Shown here one piece after another: positions 9,140 through 16,713 of a stretch of DNA of 41,058 nt (position 1 is the first letter of the stretch; every line of letters starts with the position of its first letter). This stretch comes from a virus. The notes under the pieces are model-generated. The model searched no databases. It saw only the letters and a list, made by a program, of their open reading frames with translations, and had not been told where the DNA came from. Made by a program: the position numbers and the translations under genes. The stretch lies in the IMG/VR virus record IMGVR_UViG_3300006752_000060, positions 1-41,058 of that record; one strand, given 5' to 3'.

Positions 9140-11325
9140 TATCTAAAATTTTTAAACCCTGATCTTCTAACTCCTTTAGTTCTCCTGGACTTTTGTTTAC
9201 CCATATTACTAAACGGACTATACTTTAATTTATACAAATTTTCTGACTTTTGCAATGAATTATCTATATTAGATTCCTTTCTTTTGGCGTATCCTCTATT
9301 AGATTGCTGTATTTTTGCAAAAGCAACCAGTGCTGAAAATGCAACTAAACGGTCAACATTTAAACCTGGATAGTATGCTAACATTTCAGTAAGGAGCATT
9401 TTATCAGGGATTCTTGTTACCCCTTTAGTAGTAGATATAATGTTACCCTCTATATCTAATTCTTCATCTATATCCTCTCTAAGGAACTCAATAGCATAAG
9501 ATATTAAATGACTCTTAAATAATGTACCAGTATTCTTCCAACCATACTCTTGAAATACAGATCTATTGGAACCAAGGTCCTTTAAGAATAATATCTGTTG
9601 CTTTGGTACAAGATACTTTTGTTTCTTTTTACTGATCATATACTGAATAAATAATGAAATGTTATTCTCCACTATTGTCCATGCATTATACCATTCTATA
9701 ATCAGCTCTAGTTGCTCATGTGTTTTATTAATATCATCATACCTACCACACCATGCGGCAACTATTTTATCTTTTTCTATAAAATGCTCTAACCCATTCT
9801 CTGTTTCTCTAGTAACCTCCACCGGGTTCTTGTATACAAAGATGCTACATAATGAGTCTGATGTAGTTGTCTTACCTTCTGATACGGGGTCAATGGAAGC
9901 ATAGTATGTACCAAACTCTGGATTCTTAGTGGGACGCTCCCATACTACTAAACACCCTGTTTTATCTACCATTTTCCTGTCTACAGGAAACTTAGATATT
10001 GGAAGTTTTTCTGTACGCTTAGCAATAATACCTTTCTCATCCCGTTCAAGTTTCAGATGCTCATATGCATATTCTTTTTCCTCTATTGCCTTTAACTGCT
10101 TAGATAATATTCCTTGAGGAAAAATAGATTCTTTTCTATATGCAAATGCTTCAGATATATTTGTTGGTTTCTGAGATATCCTTAACTGATACTGTTCTGG
10201 ATTTAAAGATGTCTTCCAGTCTGCTCTTTCTTTCCTAATAGCTTCAAGAGCTTCTTTTACAAGAGAGTTACCATATTCATCAATATACGGAGGCATGGAC
10301 CATTGCTCAGGAATAAATAATCCTGCCATACCAATAGTACCATCCTTATCCAATAAGTTAGTTTCTACAGTATATATATCATTAGCTGCAGGGTTTAATA
10401 TCATATCTTTCAATGGATTACATTGATCTAAATCCCCCACTGATCCTGCGGCAATAAACATACCGGTGGTAACCATACCAGATATCATTGCAGGTCTTAA
10501 GTACTCATAGGTCTCAGACATCTTAGGTGCAATACCAGCCTCCTCATGAAAGAAGTAAGAACATGGACCACCAACTCCAGTTGTTGCACTCTTCTCAAAA
10601 GATGCACCTTGTATCTTAGATTTAAGGCCTCTGGATGTTTTACGATTATTTACCTTTACTTCAATCTTCTGCTCCCACAAAAGAACCTTCTCAGGATTAC
10701 ATGGTCTATACCATGCAGTATGCTCATTTAAGAATGTCTTATACTCATCAAGAAACTTCCATGAACCTTTATCATTGATATAATCTTTAAGAGAAGCCCC
10801 AATCTTACAGATGCTACCCTCCTCAAACCAATAAGTATTTATGATCTTACCCATATGAAAGTAAGAAGAAGCTATCTGACGTTTTTTAAGTATTGCAGAA
10901 TGCTTATAGTGCAGTTCTGCAAGCAGCTCATACAAAGCCATATGGTATTGTGCATCTCTTACTTTAGCAAAACCAAACTTCTTTTCCTCTTTGTTAAAGA
11001 TAGGTAGAAAGTTTAACCACATGTAATAGTCTCTAGTAAGATACCATGTAGTTCCTCTGTTATGATATATTACACCATCACGACATTTATTCTTTTCAGT
11101 TTCCCAATAAGTTATAAAGTCTTTAGATCTAAAAGGTTTATCACAATAAAAACCATACTCTTCAAAAAATCTAGCTTCTTTATTAAATATAGATGCAGTT
11201 TCATCAAAAGCATACTCCCCAGGCTCTTTGAACAAGGGGAGTAAAAAGTTTATAAAATCTTCACGAGTCTCAAACTCTGTGGTACGCCAGGTACCATTGT
11301 CATATGTGTGTATTGACTTATGCAT
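9139..11325 (-). CDS. terL: Terminase large subunit
   Basis: 728 residues. This is the packaging motor: an N-terminal ATPase pumps DNA through the portal and a C-terminal RNase H-like nuclease cuts the concatemer. A KKRQIASS segment (147-154) takes the place of the phosphate-binding region, and FFHEEAG (258-264) is the Walker B motif with its catalytic Glu pair. Nuclease acidic residues are likely D479 (YASIDP), E553 (IVENN) and D658 (NVDRLVAF). The C terminus is basic. The start overlaps the GroES-like gene by 8 bp. The ATPase and nuclease motifs together with the portal neighbour make this call strong. Confidence 0.9.
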   Translation of the reverse strand: MHKSIHTYDNGTWRTTEFETREDFINFLLPLFKEPGEYAFDETASIFNKEARFFEEYGFYCDKPFRSKDFITYWETEKNKCRDGVIYHNRGTTWYLTRDYYMWLNFLPIFNKEEKKFGFAKVRDAQYHMALYELLAELHYKHSAILKKRQIASSYFHMGKIINTYWFEEGSICKIGASLKDYINDKGSWKFLDEYKTFLNEHTAWYRPCNPEKVLLWEQKIEVKVNNRKTSRGLKSKIQGASFEKSATTGVGGPCSYFFHEEAGIAPKMSETYEYLRPAMISGMVTTGMFIAAGSVGDLDQCNPLKDMILNPAANDIYTVETNLLDKDGTIGMAGLFIPEQWSMPPYIDEYGNSLVKEALEAIRKERADWKTSLNPEQYQLRISQKPTNISEAFAYRKESIFPQGILSKQLKAIEEKEYAYEHLKLERDEKGIIAKRTEKLPISKFPVDRKMVDKTGCLVVWERPTKNPEFGTYYASIDPVSEGKTTTSDSLCSIFVYKNPVEVTRETENGLEHFIEKDKIVAAWCGRYDDINKTHEQLELIIEWYNAWTIVENNISLFIQYMISKKKQKYLVPKQQILFLKDLGSNRSVFQEYGWKNTGTLFKSHLISYAIEFLREDIDEELDIEGNIISTTKGVTRIPDKMLLTEMLAYYPGLNVDRLVAFSALVAFAKIQQSNRGYAKRKESNIDNSLQKSENLYKLKYSPFSNMGKQKSRRTKGVRRSGFKNFR

Positions 11326-11596
11326 TTATGATTGCAAACACATCTTCAGCATTTAGAAGAAAGTGTTCTTCACCATCATGTATCATAACTGTTGGTTTAG
11401 CATAGTCAGCATACTGAATAACCTGTCCTGGTTCAATAAGCTCTACAGTATTACCAACAGCTACCACAATAGCTTTACACTCTTTCTTCCCCGTTCCCTC
11501 TGGAATTAGTATTGATGTTCCCGCAAAGTACTTCTCTGCTTCCTTCTTCTTTACTAGAATCTTTCTTCCTACCGGTGTGATTTTCTGATTTTTCAT
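11318..11596 (-). CDS. groES: GroES-like co-chaperonin
   Basis: 92 residues, the length of bacterial Cpn10. The order of features matches GroES: ITPVGRKILVKKKEAE at the start (canonical form: PLxDRVLVKxxEAE); a mobile-loop region AGTSILIPEG (canonical: GGIxLP); KAIVVAVGN (canonical: GxVVAVG); the central GQVIQYADYA (canonical: GDxVLYxKYA); and the end EHFLLNAEDVFAII (canonical: ExLxLxExDILAII). It would cap the host GroEL, as T4 gp31 does to fold the T4 capsid protein. It lies immediately upstream of terminase in the late operon, so capsid protein is the obvious client; that part is inference. The hydrophobic mobile-loop tripeptide (I-L-I) is present. Confidence 0.8.
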   Translation of the reverse strand: MKNQKITPVGRKILVKKKEAEKYFAGTSILIPEGTGKKECKAIVVAVGNTVELIEPGQVIQYADYAKPTVMIHDGEEHFLLNAEDVFAIINA

Positions 11597-11650
11597 TTTT
11601 AATTAATTTAATGTCATCCCAATATGGGAAAATATATTCGTTATTCATAA

Positions 11651-12169
11651 TTATAATTGATCATATGCTAACCCCTGCCCACCTCTTACAGAACTTTCTT
11701 GCTCTTGTCTCATATCTGTAAATGCACCTTTATATGATGTTCTAATCTGCTCAAACTTTGCAGCAGCATTAACCAATGAGTTGATATTACCGTCTCTCCC
11801 GTGCTCTATTGAAGTTGTTTCCATGTACCTAGCCAATCTATCTAGCATGGACTTAATGCCCTTATATGCCCTGTATGTGGGTGTTTCATACATCTTCTGA
11901 CATAACTCTAATGCTCTTGCAATAATAGGATCTTCTGTAGATTCTTCAAGTTGTACTTCTTCAATAATTATATCCTCTTTCTCATGTTCAGGTAAATTAA
12001 AAAAAGGATTTAAGTCTGGATTAGGACAACTCATATAAAATATATACTGATATATTGATAAATAAGTATCTGGATATTCATCCATAACTGCCTTAAGAAA
12101 CTTTAATGTATAACAGTGTTCTGTTGGTACAACTTTACTATTCTGTATATCAAATAATCTAACTATCAT
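11651..12169 (-). CDS. Conserved phage protein, possible packaging partner
   Basis: 172 residues, mainly helical, acidic in the middle (residues 64-80). It contains FYMSCPNPDLNPFFNLPEHEKED, then a C-terminal helical part with NINSLVNAAAKFEQIRTSYKG. I recall similar proteins next to terminase genes in Bacteroidota phages but no named function. A small-terminase role is possible from its place two genes upstream of terL, but no helix-turn-helix is evident, so this is only a guess. Its start overlaps the stop of the 69-residue gene by 4 bp. Confidence 0.5.
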   Translation of the reverse strand: MIVRLFDIQNSKVVPTEHCYTLKFLKAVMDEYPDTYLSIYQYIFYMSCPNPDLNPFFNLPEHEKEDIIIEEVQLEESTEDPIIARALELCQKMYETPTYRAYKGIKSMLDRLARYMETTSIEHGRDGNINSLVNAAAKFEQIRTSYKGAFTDMRQEQESSVRGGQGLAYDQL

Positions 12170-12375
12170 CCTCTTAATAATTCTTTGAATTTACTATAAT
12201 CCATGTTTACAATAAATGGTTCCATTACACCTACAACACTAACCATTGTATATTGATTGTTTTTAAAATAAGATACAATAGCATCTGACTTAAACGAAGC
12301 TATAGATGGTATATGATTAACTGATCCATCCATAGCCTCTTGTGGTAATTGTATAGTTACTTCTATATATCTCAT
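12166..12375 (-). CDS. Small hypothetical protein
   Basis: 69 residues, strand-rich (YIEVTIQLPQEAMDG, then AIVSYFKNNQYTMVSVVGV). It has no Cys cluster, signal peptide or membrane segment. It is translationally coupled on both sides: its start overlaps the stop of the PD-(D/E)XK nuclease gene by 4 bp and its stop overlaps the next start. Function unknown; coupling argues that it is real. Confidence 0.6.
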   Translation of the reverse strand: MRYIEVTIQLPQEAMDGSVNHIPSIASFKSDAIVSYFKNNQYTMVSVVGVMEPFIVNMDYSKFKELLRG

Positions 12376-13184
12376 TTGTTTTCTTTGAGCCAGTTTATTA
12401 AAGTCATTACCTCATCTTTAAGATACGGTAAATCATACATAACTACATCCTCTACTACAGGTTCACCATTTACATGCTCATTAATTGGGTATCCATTTGT
12501 ATCAGTACCTAATTGTTTAAACTTTACATGTTGAATAGTTAACTTTCCTACCTTTAGTTTAGGGTTGTGCTTTTTAATAATATACGCATAAATACTGAGT
12601 TGTAAATTATAGTGTTTTAAATTACAATCGTCAAGGTGTTTAACAGGAGCAAACATCTTAGATGTTATACCTTCCCAGTTTGTAAATCCTTTCTCGCGTA
12701 TTTCTTTGTTAGTCTTATAGTCATTAATGTTTATATGCCCATTCACCACTTCAACCAAATCTGCTTGACCACATAATCCCACAGACTTTAAATATACCAT
12801 GTGCTCAGGGTAGACACCTTCATCAAGTTTCTGACTTGGTGCTATCTTAATACCATCATCATTAATAATTGGTTTGATGATAGGTATATCAACACCCTCA
12901 CGTTGAATTGTTTCAAGACCAAGTACATCTGACTCACGTTGGTTATGATACCAGTTTCCTAGTTTAATAGCCCTTTGAGTTTCATTATCCCAAGCTTGCA
13001 TGATTTCTTCTGGAGTCATGCCATACCACTTAGATCTTTTGTTCTTAGCAGACTTCTTAGCCTGACCTTCCCTATCAAACTTAGGTTTAAAGTTGCTAAT
13101 AAATGATGTTACACTAGTCCAGTTTATACCCTCATCCTCTATGCTTTGATATATATGCCCATCTTCTTTGAATGTAATAGCCAT
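12372..13184 (-). CDS. PD-(D/E)XK (Cas4/RecB-like) nuclease
   Basis: 270 residues. The core motifs are an early GNWYHNQRES (His motif, about residue 97), GLCGQADLVEV (the Asp), ININDYKTN (the D-x-K pair, about 153-156) and LQLSIYAYII (the Q-x3-Y helix motif). Such enzymes are metal-dependent DNA exonucleases or endonucleases. No iron-sulphur Cys set is seen. Being in the late operon near the terminase, it may trim or process DNA for packaging; this is inference. A second PD-(D/E)XK protein is encoded at 36927. Confidence 0.75.
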   Translation of the reverse strand: MAITFKEDGHIYQSIEDEGINWTSVTSFISNFKPKFDREGQAKKSAKNKRSKWYGMTPEEIMQAWDNETQRAIKLGNWYHNQRESDVLGLETIQREGVDIPIIKPIINDDGIKIAPSQKLDEGVYPEHMVYLKSVGLCGQADLVEVVNGHININDYKTNKEIREKGFTNWEGITSKMFAPVKHLDDCNLKHYNLQLSIYAYIIKKHNPKLKVGKLTIQHVKFKQLGTDTNGYPINEHVNGEPVVEDVVMYDLPYLKDEVMTLINWLKENK

Positions 13185-13504
13185 TATTCTTCGTTTATAG
13201 AGTCAATTAATTTATCCTCCGTCTCCTCATTCATAACAGCTGTCCACTTACCTTTTGGGCAAGATGTTGACATTGATCTTGTTTTAAGTGCTAAGCTGCA
13301 TCCACAATCAGAACAACACGGCTGTGTGCCCGGTGCTAAACATGATTTACCTTTATGATCAATTAGCTTACATGTTTTACAAATAGCATATCTATAAGCT
13401 GCTTCTGCTTCAATATGCTCCTGTTTAAATATTCTATTCTTAATTCCTTCAAGTATTTGAGAAGAACTTTTAAAGACATCAAGATATTTACTTAGATTTT
13501 TCAT
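13184..13504 (-). CDS. Zinc-ribbon protein
   Basis: 106 residues. A Cys-rich core spans about residues 42-85: ICKTCKLID, then SCLAPGTQPCCSDCGCSLALK, then SCPKGKW. Nine Cys residues arranged as C-x2-C...C...CC-x2-C-x-C...C fit one or two zinc sites. Proteins with an identical ending (CPxGKW) are common small phage proteins of unknown role. It is encoded between the nuclease and the IHF-like protein, with a 17-bp overlap with the latter, so nucleic-acid binding is a reasonable guess. Confidence 0.6.
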   Translation of the reverse strand: MKNLSKYLDVFKSSSQILEGIKNRIFKQEHIEAEAAYRYAICKTCKLIDHKGKSCLAPGTQPCCSDCGCSLALKTRSMSTSCPKGKWTAVMNEETEDKLIDSINEE

Positions 13505-13850
13505 TTTTAAAATTTTTCTTTTCTTCTATATTCTCGTTTAAAGTCTTTAAAGCATTCTGCATATTATTAAGTTTCCCTCCAACATTTACACTTTTCTCAT
13601 ACCCCTTGTATGTAGTCTTCTTAATATTATCTAGGATATCCTGATTCTTTTGTATTGCTTTCTCTAGTTTATTCTTTCTAATATAAAACGTACCTAAACC
13701 ATCAAGCAGTATCTTAGGATAGTCTAATGCAGACAAGCTCTTTCTTACTTTACCATAATAAAAGTTTATAAAATCATTTACAACATCTGGATGTACACCC
13801 ACTTCTTCAGCAATATCAGCTTTAAACTTCTTGTAACTTTTCGGGTTCAC
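13488..13850 (-). CDS. IHF/HU-like DNA-bending protein
   Basis: 120 residues. The first 70 residues carry the HU/IHF pattern: a helical start (KKFKADIAEEVGVHPDVVNDFINFYY), then strands with LLDGLGTFYIRKNKLEKA, matching the GxGTFxxR core of the family. The usual long DNA-binding arm is shortened, and the C-terminal 50 residues form a Lys/Asn-rich coiled helix. crAss-like phages commonly encode divergent IHF subunits near the late genes. It would bend DNA in regulation or packaging. It overlaps the upstream gene by 29 bp. Confidence 0.75.
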   Translation of the reverse strand: MNPKSYKKFKADIAEEVGVHPDVVNDFINFYYGKVRKSLSALDYPKILLDGLGTFYIRKNKLEKAIQKNQDILDNIKKTTYKGYEKSVNVGGKLNNMQNALKTLNENIEEKKNFKNEKSK

Positions 13851-14202
13851 TTCCTAATATTTTAAAATCTAAAAGTACCAACCCTGAAGTTTGAATATTT
13901 AAATCAGCATTAACAGAAATAGTCTTCTTGTCATCTACATTCTTAACTATTAAATTTTTCTTATATGCTTTTGTAACTGCATTCCTTGCAGACTGCGCGC
14001 TCTTAAACACATCTTCAGTCTCCATAAGCTTGCAAAACTTACTAAGGTTTATATCACCACACTTTGCTAATGCAGTTAAACATTCTAGATCTGAATTACT
14101 AATTTGTACTTGATTGAAGAAACAATAGGTAATTATCTGATACCGGATTGTATCAGATAACGAAACCTTTCTTTTCTCTTCTACTTTTTTTACTATTGCC
14201 AT
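13822..14202 (-). CDS. Winged-helix-like conserved protein
   Basis: 126 residues. The middle section (about residues 38-90) reads as helices plus a hairpin: LECLTALAKCGDINLSKFCKL, then SAQSARNAVTKAYKKNLIVKN. This is the pattern of a winged-helix DNA-binding domain, with the recognition helix around SARNAVTKAYKK. Similar proteins recur near IHF-like genes in crAss-like phages. It may regulate late genes or be a virion-internal DNA-binding protein. No direct family name is claimed. Confidence 0.5.
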   Translation of the reverse strand: MAIVKKVEEKRKVSLSDTIRYQIITYCFFNQVQISNSDLECLTALAKCGDINLSKFCKLMETEDVFKSAQSARNAVTKAYKKNLIVKNVDDKKTISVNADLNIQTSGLVLLDFKILGSEPEKLQEV

Positions 14203-14203
14203 C

Positions 14204-15118
14204 TTATAAGCTTAATAACATTTCTACTAATCTAGGATCTGGATAGCAATCAGATTTACCACGACTAACATTTGTATGGGTGATTAATCCTTTTACTTTT
14301 CCATTATAAGCATCCTCATTCCATTCAAAGGCTTTATAAGCTCCGAACTTTTTAATCCATTGAACTAATCCGACTCTTGGATCTATATTATCACGTTCAG
14401 CAACAAACAAAATCCACTTCTTAGTTTCTTGAATTTGTTTTTCAGAGTAACGATGATATGTCTTATAACCTCTAAAAGGTTGATCTAACAAAGCAACTTG
14501 ACTATCTGCCACCCTTCTACCTGTATAAGCCTTTTGATCTTTGAGATATCCCATTGAACATATCTCCAATCCGACTGTATGCTTGTTCATATACCCAGAA
14601 CCACTACGACCTAGATGCCACGCTTGACCTCCGGTGGGGAAGCATTGCACCATCACCCCATCATGTTCATCATTACCAGTTGCACAGTCTCTACCACCTA
14701 GAACAAACTCTGTGGCTATACGACCTCTTGTGTCCCTGCCCCAGTAGTCAATTACCTTATATGGGTTTGGTCCACTGGCTGTGTGATGTAAACAGATGTA
14801 GTCATTCTTTACAGGGCCATCAATGTACTCACCCTTTGGCAAGTAATAACGATGGATCTTCTGACCGTAGCCTGTCTCAAAGAATTGATCTTGAATATCG
14901 CTGCTCTCATCAATAGCATCCTCTGAGTGTGCACTATTAAGTAGCATAGTCCAGGTCTCATTACCCACTACACCATCAACCTTTAGATCATTGGACATTT
15001 GGTAACGAACAACAGCTTTCTCAGTATTAGGACCGAATATACCATCAGTCTTAAGTCTGAGTAGCTTCTGGAGTTGTTTTACATCATCTCCTGTCGAACC
15101 TTTCCTAAGCAACTTCAT
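14204..15118 (-). CDS. Endolysin: peptidoglycan-binding domain plus amidase_2
   Basis: 304 residues, cytoplasmic (no signal peptide). Residues 1-62 are a PG_binding_1 domain (GSTGDDVKQLQKLL ... DGIFGPNTEKAVVRYQ ... VDGVVGNETW). Residues about 100-300 are an N-acetylmuramoyl-L-alanine amidase of the AmpD/T7-lysozyme type. ICLHHTAS (H111/H112), AWHLG (H168), TVGLEICS and HTNVSRGKSDCYP (H281, C291 or D290) supply the likely zinc ligands and active-site residues. It would cleave the stem peptide from glycan at the end of infection. It starts on the stop of the 97-residue gene (TAATG overlap). No holin is obvious next to it. Confidence 0.88.
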   Translation of the reverse strand: MKLLRKGSTGDDVKQLQKLLRLKTDGIFGPNTEKAVVRYQMSNDLKVDGVVGNETWTMLLNSAHSEDAIDESSDIQDQFFETGYGQKIHRYYLPKGEYIDGPVKNDYICLHHTASGPNPYKVIDYWGRDTRGRIATEFVLGGRDCATGNDEHDGVMVQCFPTGGQAWHLGRSGSGYMNKHTVGLEICSMGYLKDQKAYTGRRVADSQVALLDQPFRGYKTYHRYSEKQIQETKKWILFVAERDNIDPRVGLVQWIKKFGAYKAFEWNEDAYNGKVKGLITHTNVSRGKSDCYPDPRLVEMLLSL

Positions 15119-15411
15119 TAGTCTCTCTTTAGAGTTCTCTTAGGTGTACCTTCAAATTCCTCTTCCCACTCTTGACCAGCTTCACTCTGAGGTTTCTCAC
15201 CAGCACCATAAGCCTGAGCTAGAAACATCTGAGCCTGCACACGCTCTGCACGTTGCTTCTCAATATCAGTGAGTAGTTTCTCATACTCCAATTGCACCTC
15301 AAGATTCTTGATGCTTTCTTTATAAAACTTGGTGATCTCAGCACGCTTCTTCTTCATCTCCTCTGGGGACATAGTCTCAGGAGTTTCCACGTTTTCTTTT
15401 ACTTCTGCCAT
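15118..15411 (-). CDS. Small coiled-coil protein upstream of endolysin
   Basis: 97 residues, highly charged. Residues 15-65 form one long amphipathic helix (EEMKKKRAEITKFYKESIKN ... LEYEKLLTDIEKQRAERVQA), followed by a flexible Gly/Glu-rich tail ending KRTLKRD. No membrane span, so it is not a holin. It is coupled to the endolysin start by a one-base overlap. It may be a virion-associated or scaffolding accessory protein; the function is unknown. Confidence 0.6.
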   Translation of the reverse strand: MAEVKENVETPETMSPEEMKKKRAEITKFYKESIKNLEVQLEYEKLLTDIEKQRAERVQAQMFLAQAYGAGEKPQSEAGQEWEEEFEGTPKRTLKRD

Positions 15412-15461
15412 TGTATTAGGTTTTTAAATTAACAATAGAAGTAAATATAAATAAAAAATAT

Positions 15462-15749
15462 TTATTCTTTCAGGCTGTCAGATATTTTTTTCAACTCCGC
15501 ACACTTTTCATACTCCTCCTGCTCCTCGAAATGTCTTATGATCTCAGATACTTGATCACGAGTAGGGTCATCCGGGTCATGCGCCAACACAGCAGTATAG
15601 TCTGTATCCACAGTAACGTTCATAAATTCCAACATAGTAATCTTACCAGTAAGCATAAGATAAGAATTATCAAAAGCAGAATACATTATATCCTCCCCCA
15701 TCTCCATGAAATCATCAAAATCAAACTTATCCATAACTACCCTATACAT
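15462..15749 (-). CDS. First minus-arm gene; small protein with a UVR-like end
   Basis: 95 residues, acidic. The body (DFMEMGEDIMYSAFDN ... LMLTGKITMLEFMNV ... VDTDYTAVLAHDPDDPT) is mixed alpha/beta. The C-terminal helix pair SEIIRHFEEQEEYEKCAELKKI resembles the UVR/McsA motif that mediates protein-protein contact in UvrB/UvrC and McsA. It is the promoter-proximal gene of the leftward arm, next to the divergent control region. I recall close relatives in other crAss-like genomes, without a known role. Confidence 0.6.
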   Translation of the reverse strand: MYRVVMDKFDFDDFMEMGEDIMYSAFDNSYLMLTGKITMLEFMNVTVDTDYTAVLAHDPDDPTRDQVSEIIRHFEEQEEYEKCAELKKISDSLKE

Positions 15750-16177
15750 CTAATATACCATTTTTTAAACACCCCCTTACACCACAAATAAAATTGTTAC
15801 CCCCGGTATCATGAAACTTATGTGTGTGAGGTTTTAATGGGGTTATAATATTTTGCTCCCCAACTATTGCAAGGACGCGTGGTACCCCCCTGTCAAGTGA
15901 GGTGCTACTGTGCAACGCGCGCAGGCACAAAAAAAAATGTGCACGGGGGGAGGGTGTGTGTGTCCGTTGTGATGTGAGTGTGTACTATGTTATGTACTAT
16001 CATCCAAGAGAAGTCTCTGTGTGAAAGACAGAGCAGGCAGGGAGGGCACGAGCCTTGTATATATATATGCGTGTGAATGTATCTATATAAAGCAGTTTAT
16101 TCTGCTCCCTTGCTAATCATTGGTGTTCACTTATACACCACCGGGAATTTTCCCATTCATTACTTAAATGTTTTATT
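15750..16177. promoter_or_regulatory. Divergent control region between the two arms
   Basis: 428 bp without a convincing gene. Transcription runs left on one side and right on the other, so at least one promoter per direction is expected here. The part from about 15880 to 16060 is locally GC-rich in an AT-rich genome, with GCGCGC, a G-run, a GT-repeat and an A9 tract flanked by GCACA/TGTGC (a hairpin). Further on are CTCTGT-GTGAAAG-ACAGAG, a TATATATATA stretch, and the palindrome GGGAA-TT-TTCCC (16143-16154) 24 bp before the next start codon, which looks like an operator. I found no exact TAnnTTTG Bacteroidota -7 box. An origin function is possible. Confidence 0.6.
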
Positions 16178-16513
16178 ATGAGTGTATTCTTTTATTCTTT
16201 GCACGTCAACAAGAACACGGACAAGGTTACCGTGATTTGTACTGACAAAGCAGTTACTGACGCAGGTGTTGGTGTTACTGCAGGAGGCTTGAACTTTGCT
16301 ATGGGTTCAGGGAGTGGTGTTCAATACGGTGTTCTTGCCTTTAGAGATACCGAAACTGGTAAGCCTGTGCAAGCCAGCACTTGGAGTGGTATGGAGACCC
16401 TCAAGAATTGGACACGTGGTCTTGAACTTGATAACCTCAAGATGGGTAGTAACAAGGTCATTGACCAGAAGACTGGAGAAGCCACATCTATGGTGTGGGT
16501 TGAGCCAGCATAA
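16178..16513 (+). CDS. Unrecognised 111-residue first gene of the plus arm
   Basis: Complete reading frame with its own leader (start context TTTTATTATG) and its own strong terminator 6 bp after the stop. It is visibly GC-richer than neighbouring genes. The protein starts MSVFFYSLHVNKNTDKVTVI, is Gly/Val-rich and strand-rich in the middle (VGVTAGGLNFAMGSGSGVQYG) and ends ATSMVWVEPA. It has no Cys, signal peptide or membrane segment. A small beta-barrel such as an OB-like or other nucleic-acid-binding fold is possible but not shown. Position and terminator suggest a very early, highly expressed gene. Function unknown. Confidence 0.7.
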   Translation: MSVFFYSLHVNKNTDKVTVICTDKAVTDAGVGVTAGGLNFAMGSGSGVQYGVLAFRDTETGKPVQASTWSGMETLKNWTRGLELDNLKMGSNKVIDQKTGEATSMVWVEPA

Positions 16514-16519
16514 CTCAAT

Positions 16520-16549
16520 GGGGAGGTGCCTTCGGGTGCCTCTCCTTTT
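16520..16549 (+). terminator. Rho-independent terminator with UUCG loop
   Basis: GGGGAGGTGCC (16520-16530) pairs over 11 bp, with three G-U pairs, with GGTGCCTCTCC (16535-16545) around the stable tetraloop TTCG. A TTTT run follows. It lies directly after the 111-residue gene and would isolate it from the genes downstream. Confidence 0.9.
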
Positions 16550-16713
16550 AAAAGACATTGGTGGTGATTGATCAACACAAGCGCAAAGGACTAACGCAAG
16601 AATTGTTCATAGTTGTATTAGTGGTCTAATCTTTGCATGACAATGATGCTGTCCCGGTGTTTAAACCTTGTCATTGTTACATGGGATAGGGGGCGCAAGC
16701 CCTCTGTCTTTTT
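16550..16713 (+). ncRNA. Candidate small RNA ending in its own terminator
   Basis: No reading frame of note, yet the segment ends in an intrinsic terminator and begins just after another one. On the plus strand it can fold into three units: an imperfect stem closed by GCAAAG (16583-16588) with CTTTGC (16631-16636); a 9-bp stem TGACAATGA (16638-16646) with TCATTGTTA (16671-16679, one G-U pair); and the terminator hairpin. A separate transcript of about 130-160 nt is the simplest reading. The promoter was not identified. The function, for example as a regulatory RNA, is unknown. Confidence 0.45.
16688..16713 (+). terminator. Rho-independent terminator with GCAA loop
   Basis: AGGGGGC (16688-16694) pairs with GCCCTCT (16699-16705, one G-U pair) around a GCAA (GNRA) tetraloop, followed by GTC and TTTTT (16709-16713). 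There is no protein gene immediately before it, which is the main reason to suspect a non-coding transcript upstream. Confidence 0.8.

Noticed and set aside
15742-15930. 62-residue minus-strand frame in the divergent region
   Set aside because: Overlaps the start of the 95-residue gene and the control region, has an unnatural composition and no start context; treated as chance.
16296-16578. Several overlapping frames on both strands over the 111-residue gene
   Set aside because: Shadows of a GC-richer gene with fewer chance stops; the main frame has the start context and the terminator.
16621-16640. TAATCTTTGC as a Bacteroidota -7 promoter box
   Set aside because: It has one base too many compared with TAnnTTTG and no clear -33 element, so no promoter is claimed.
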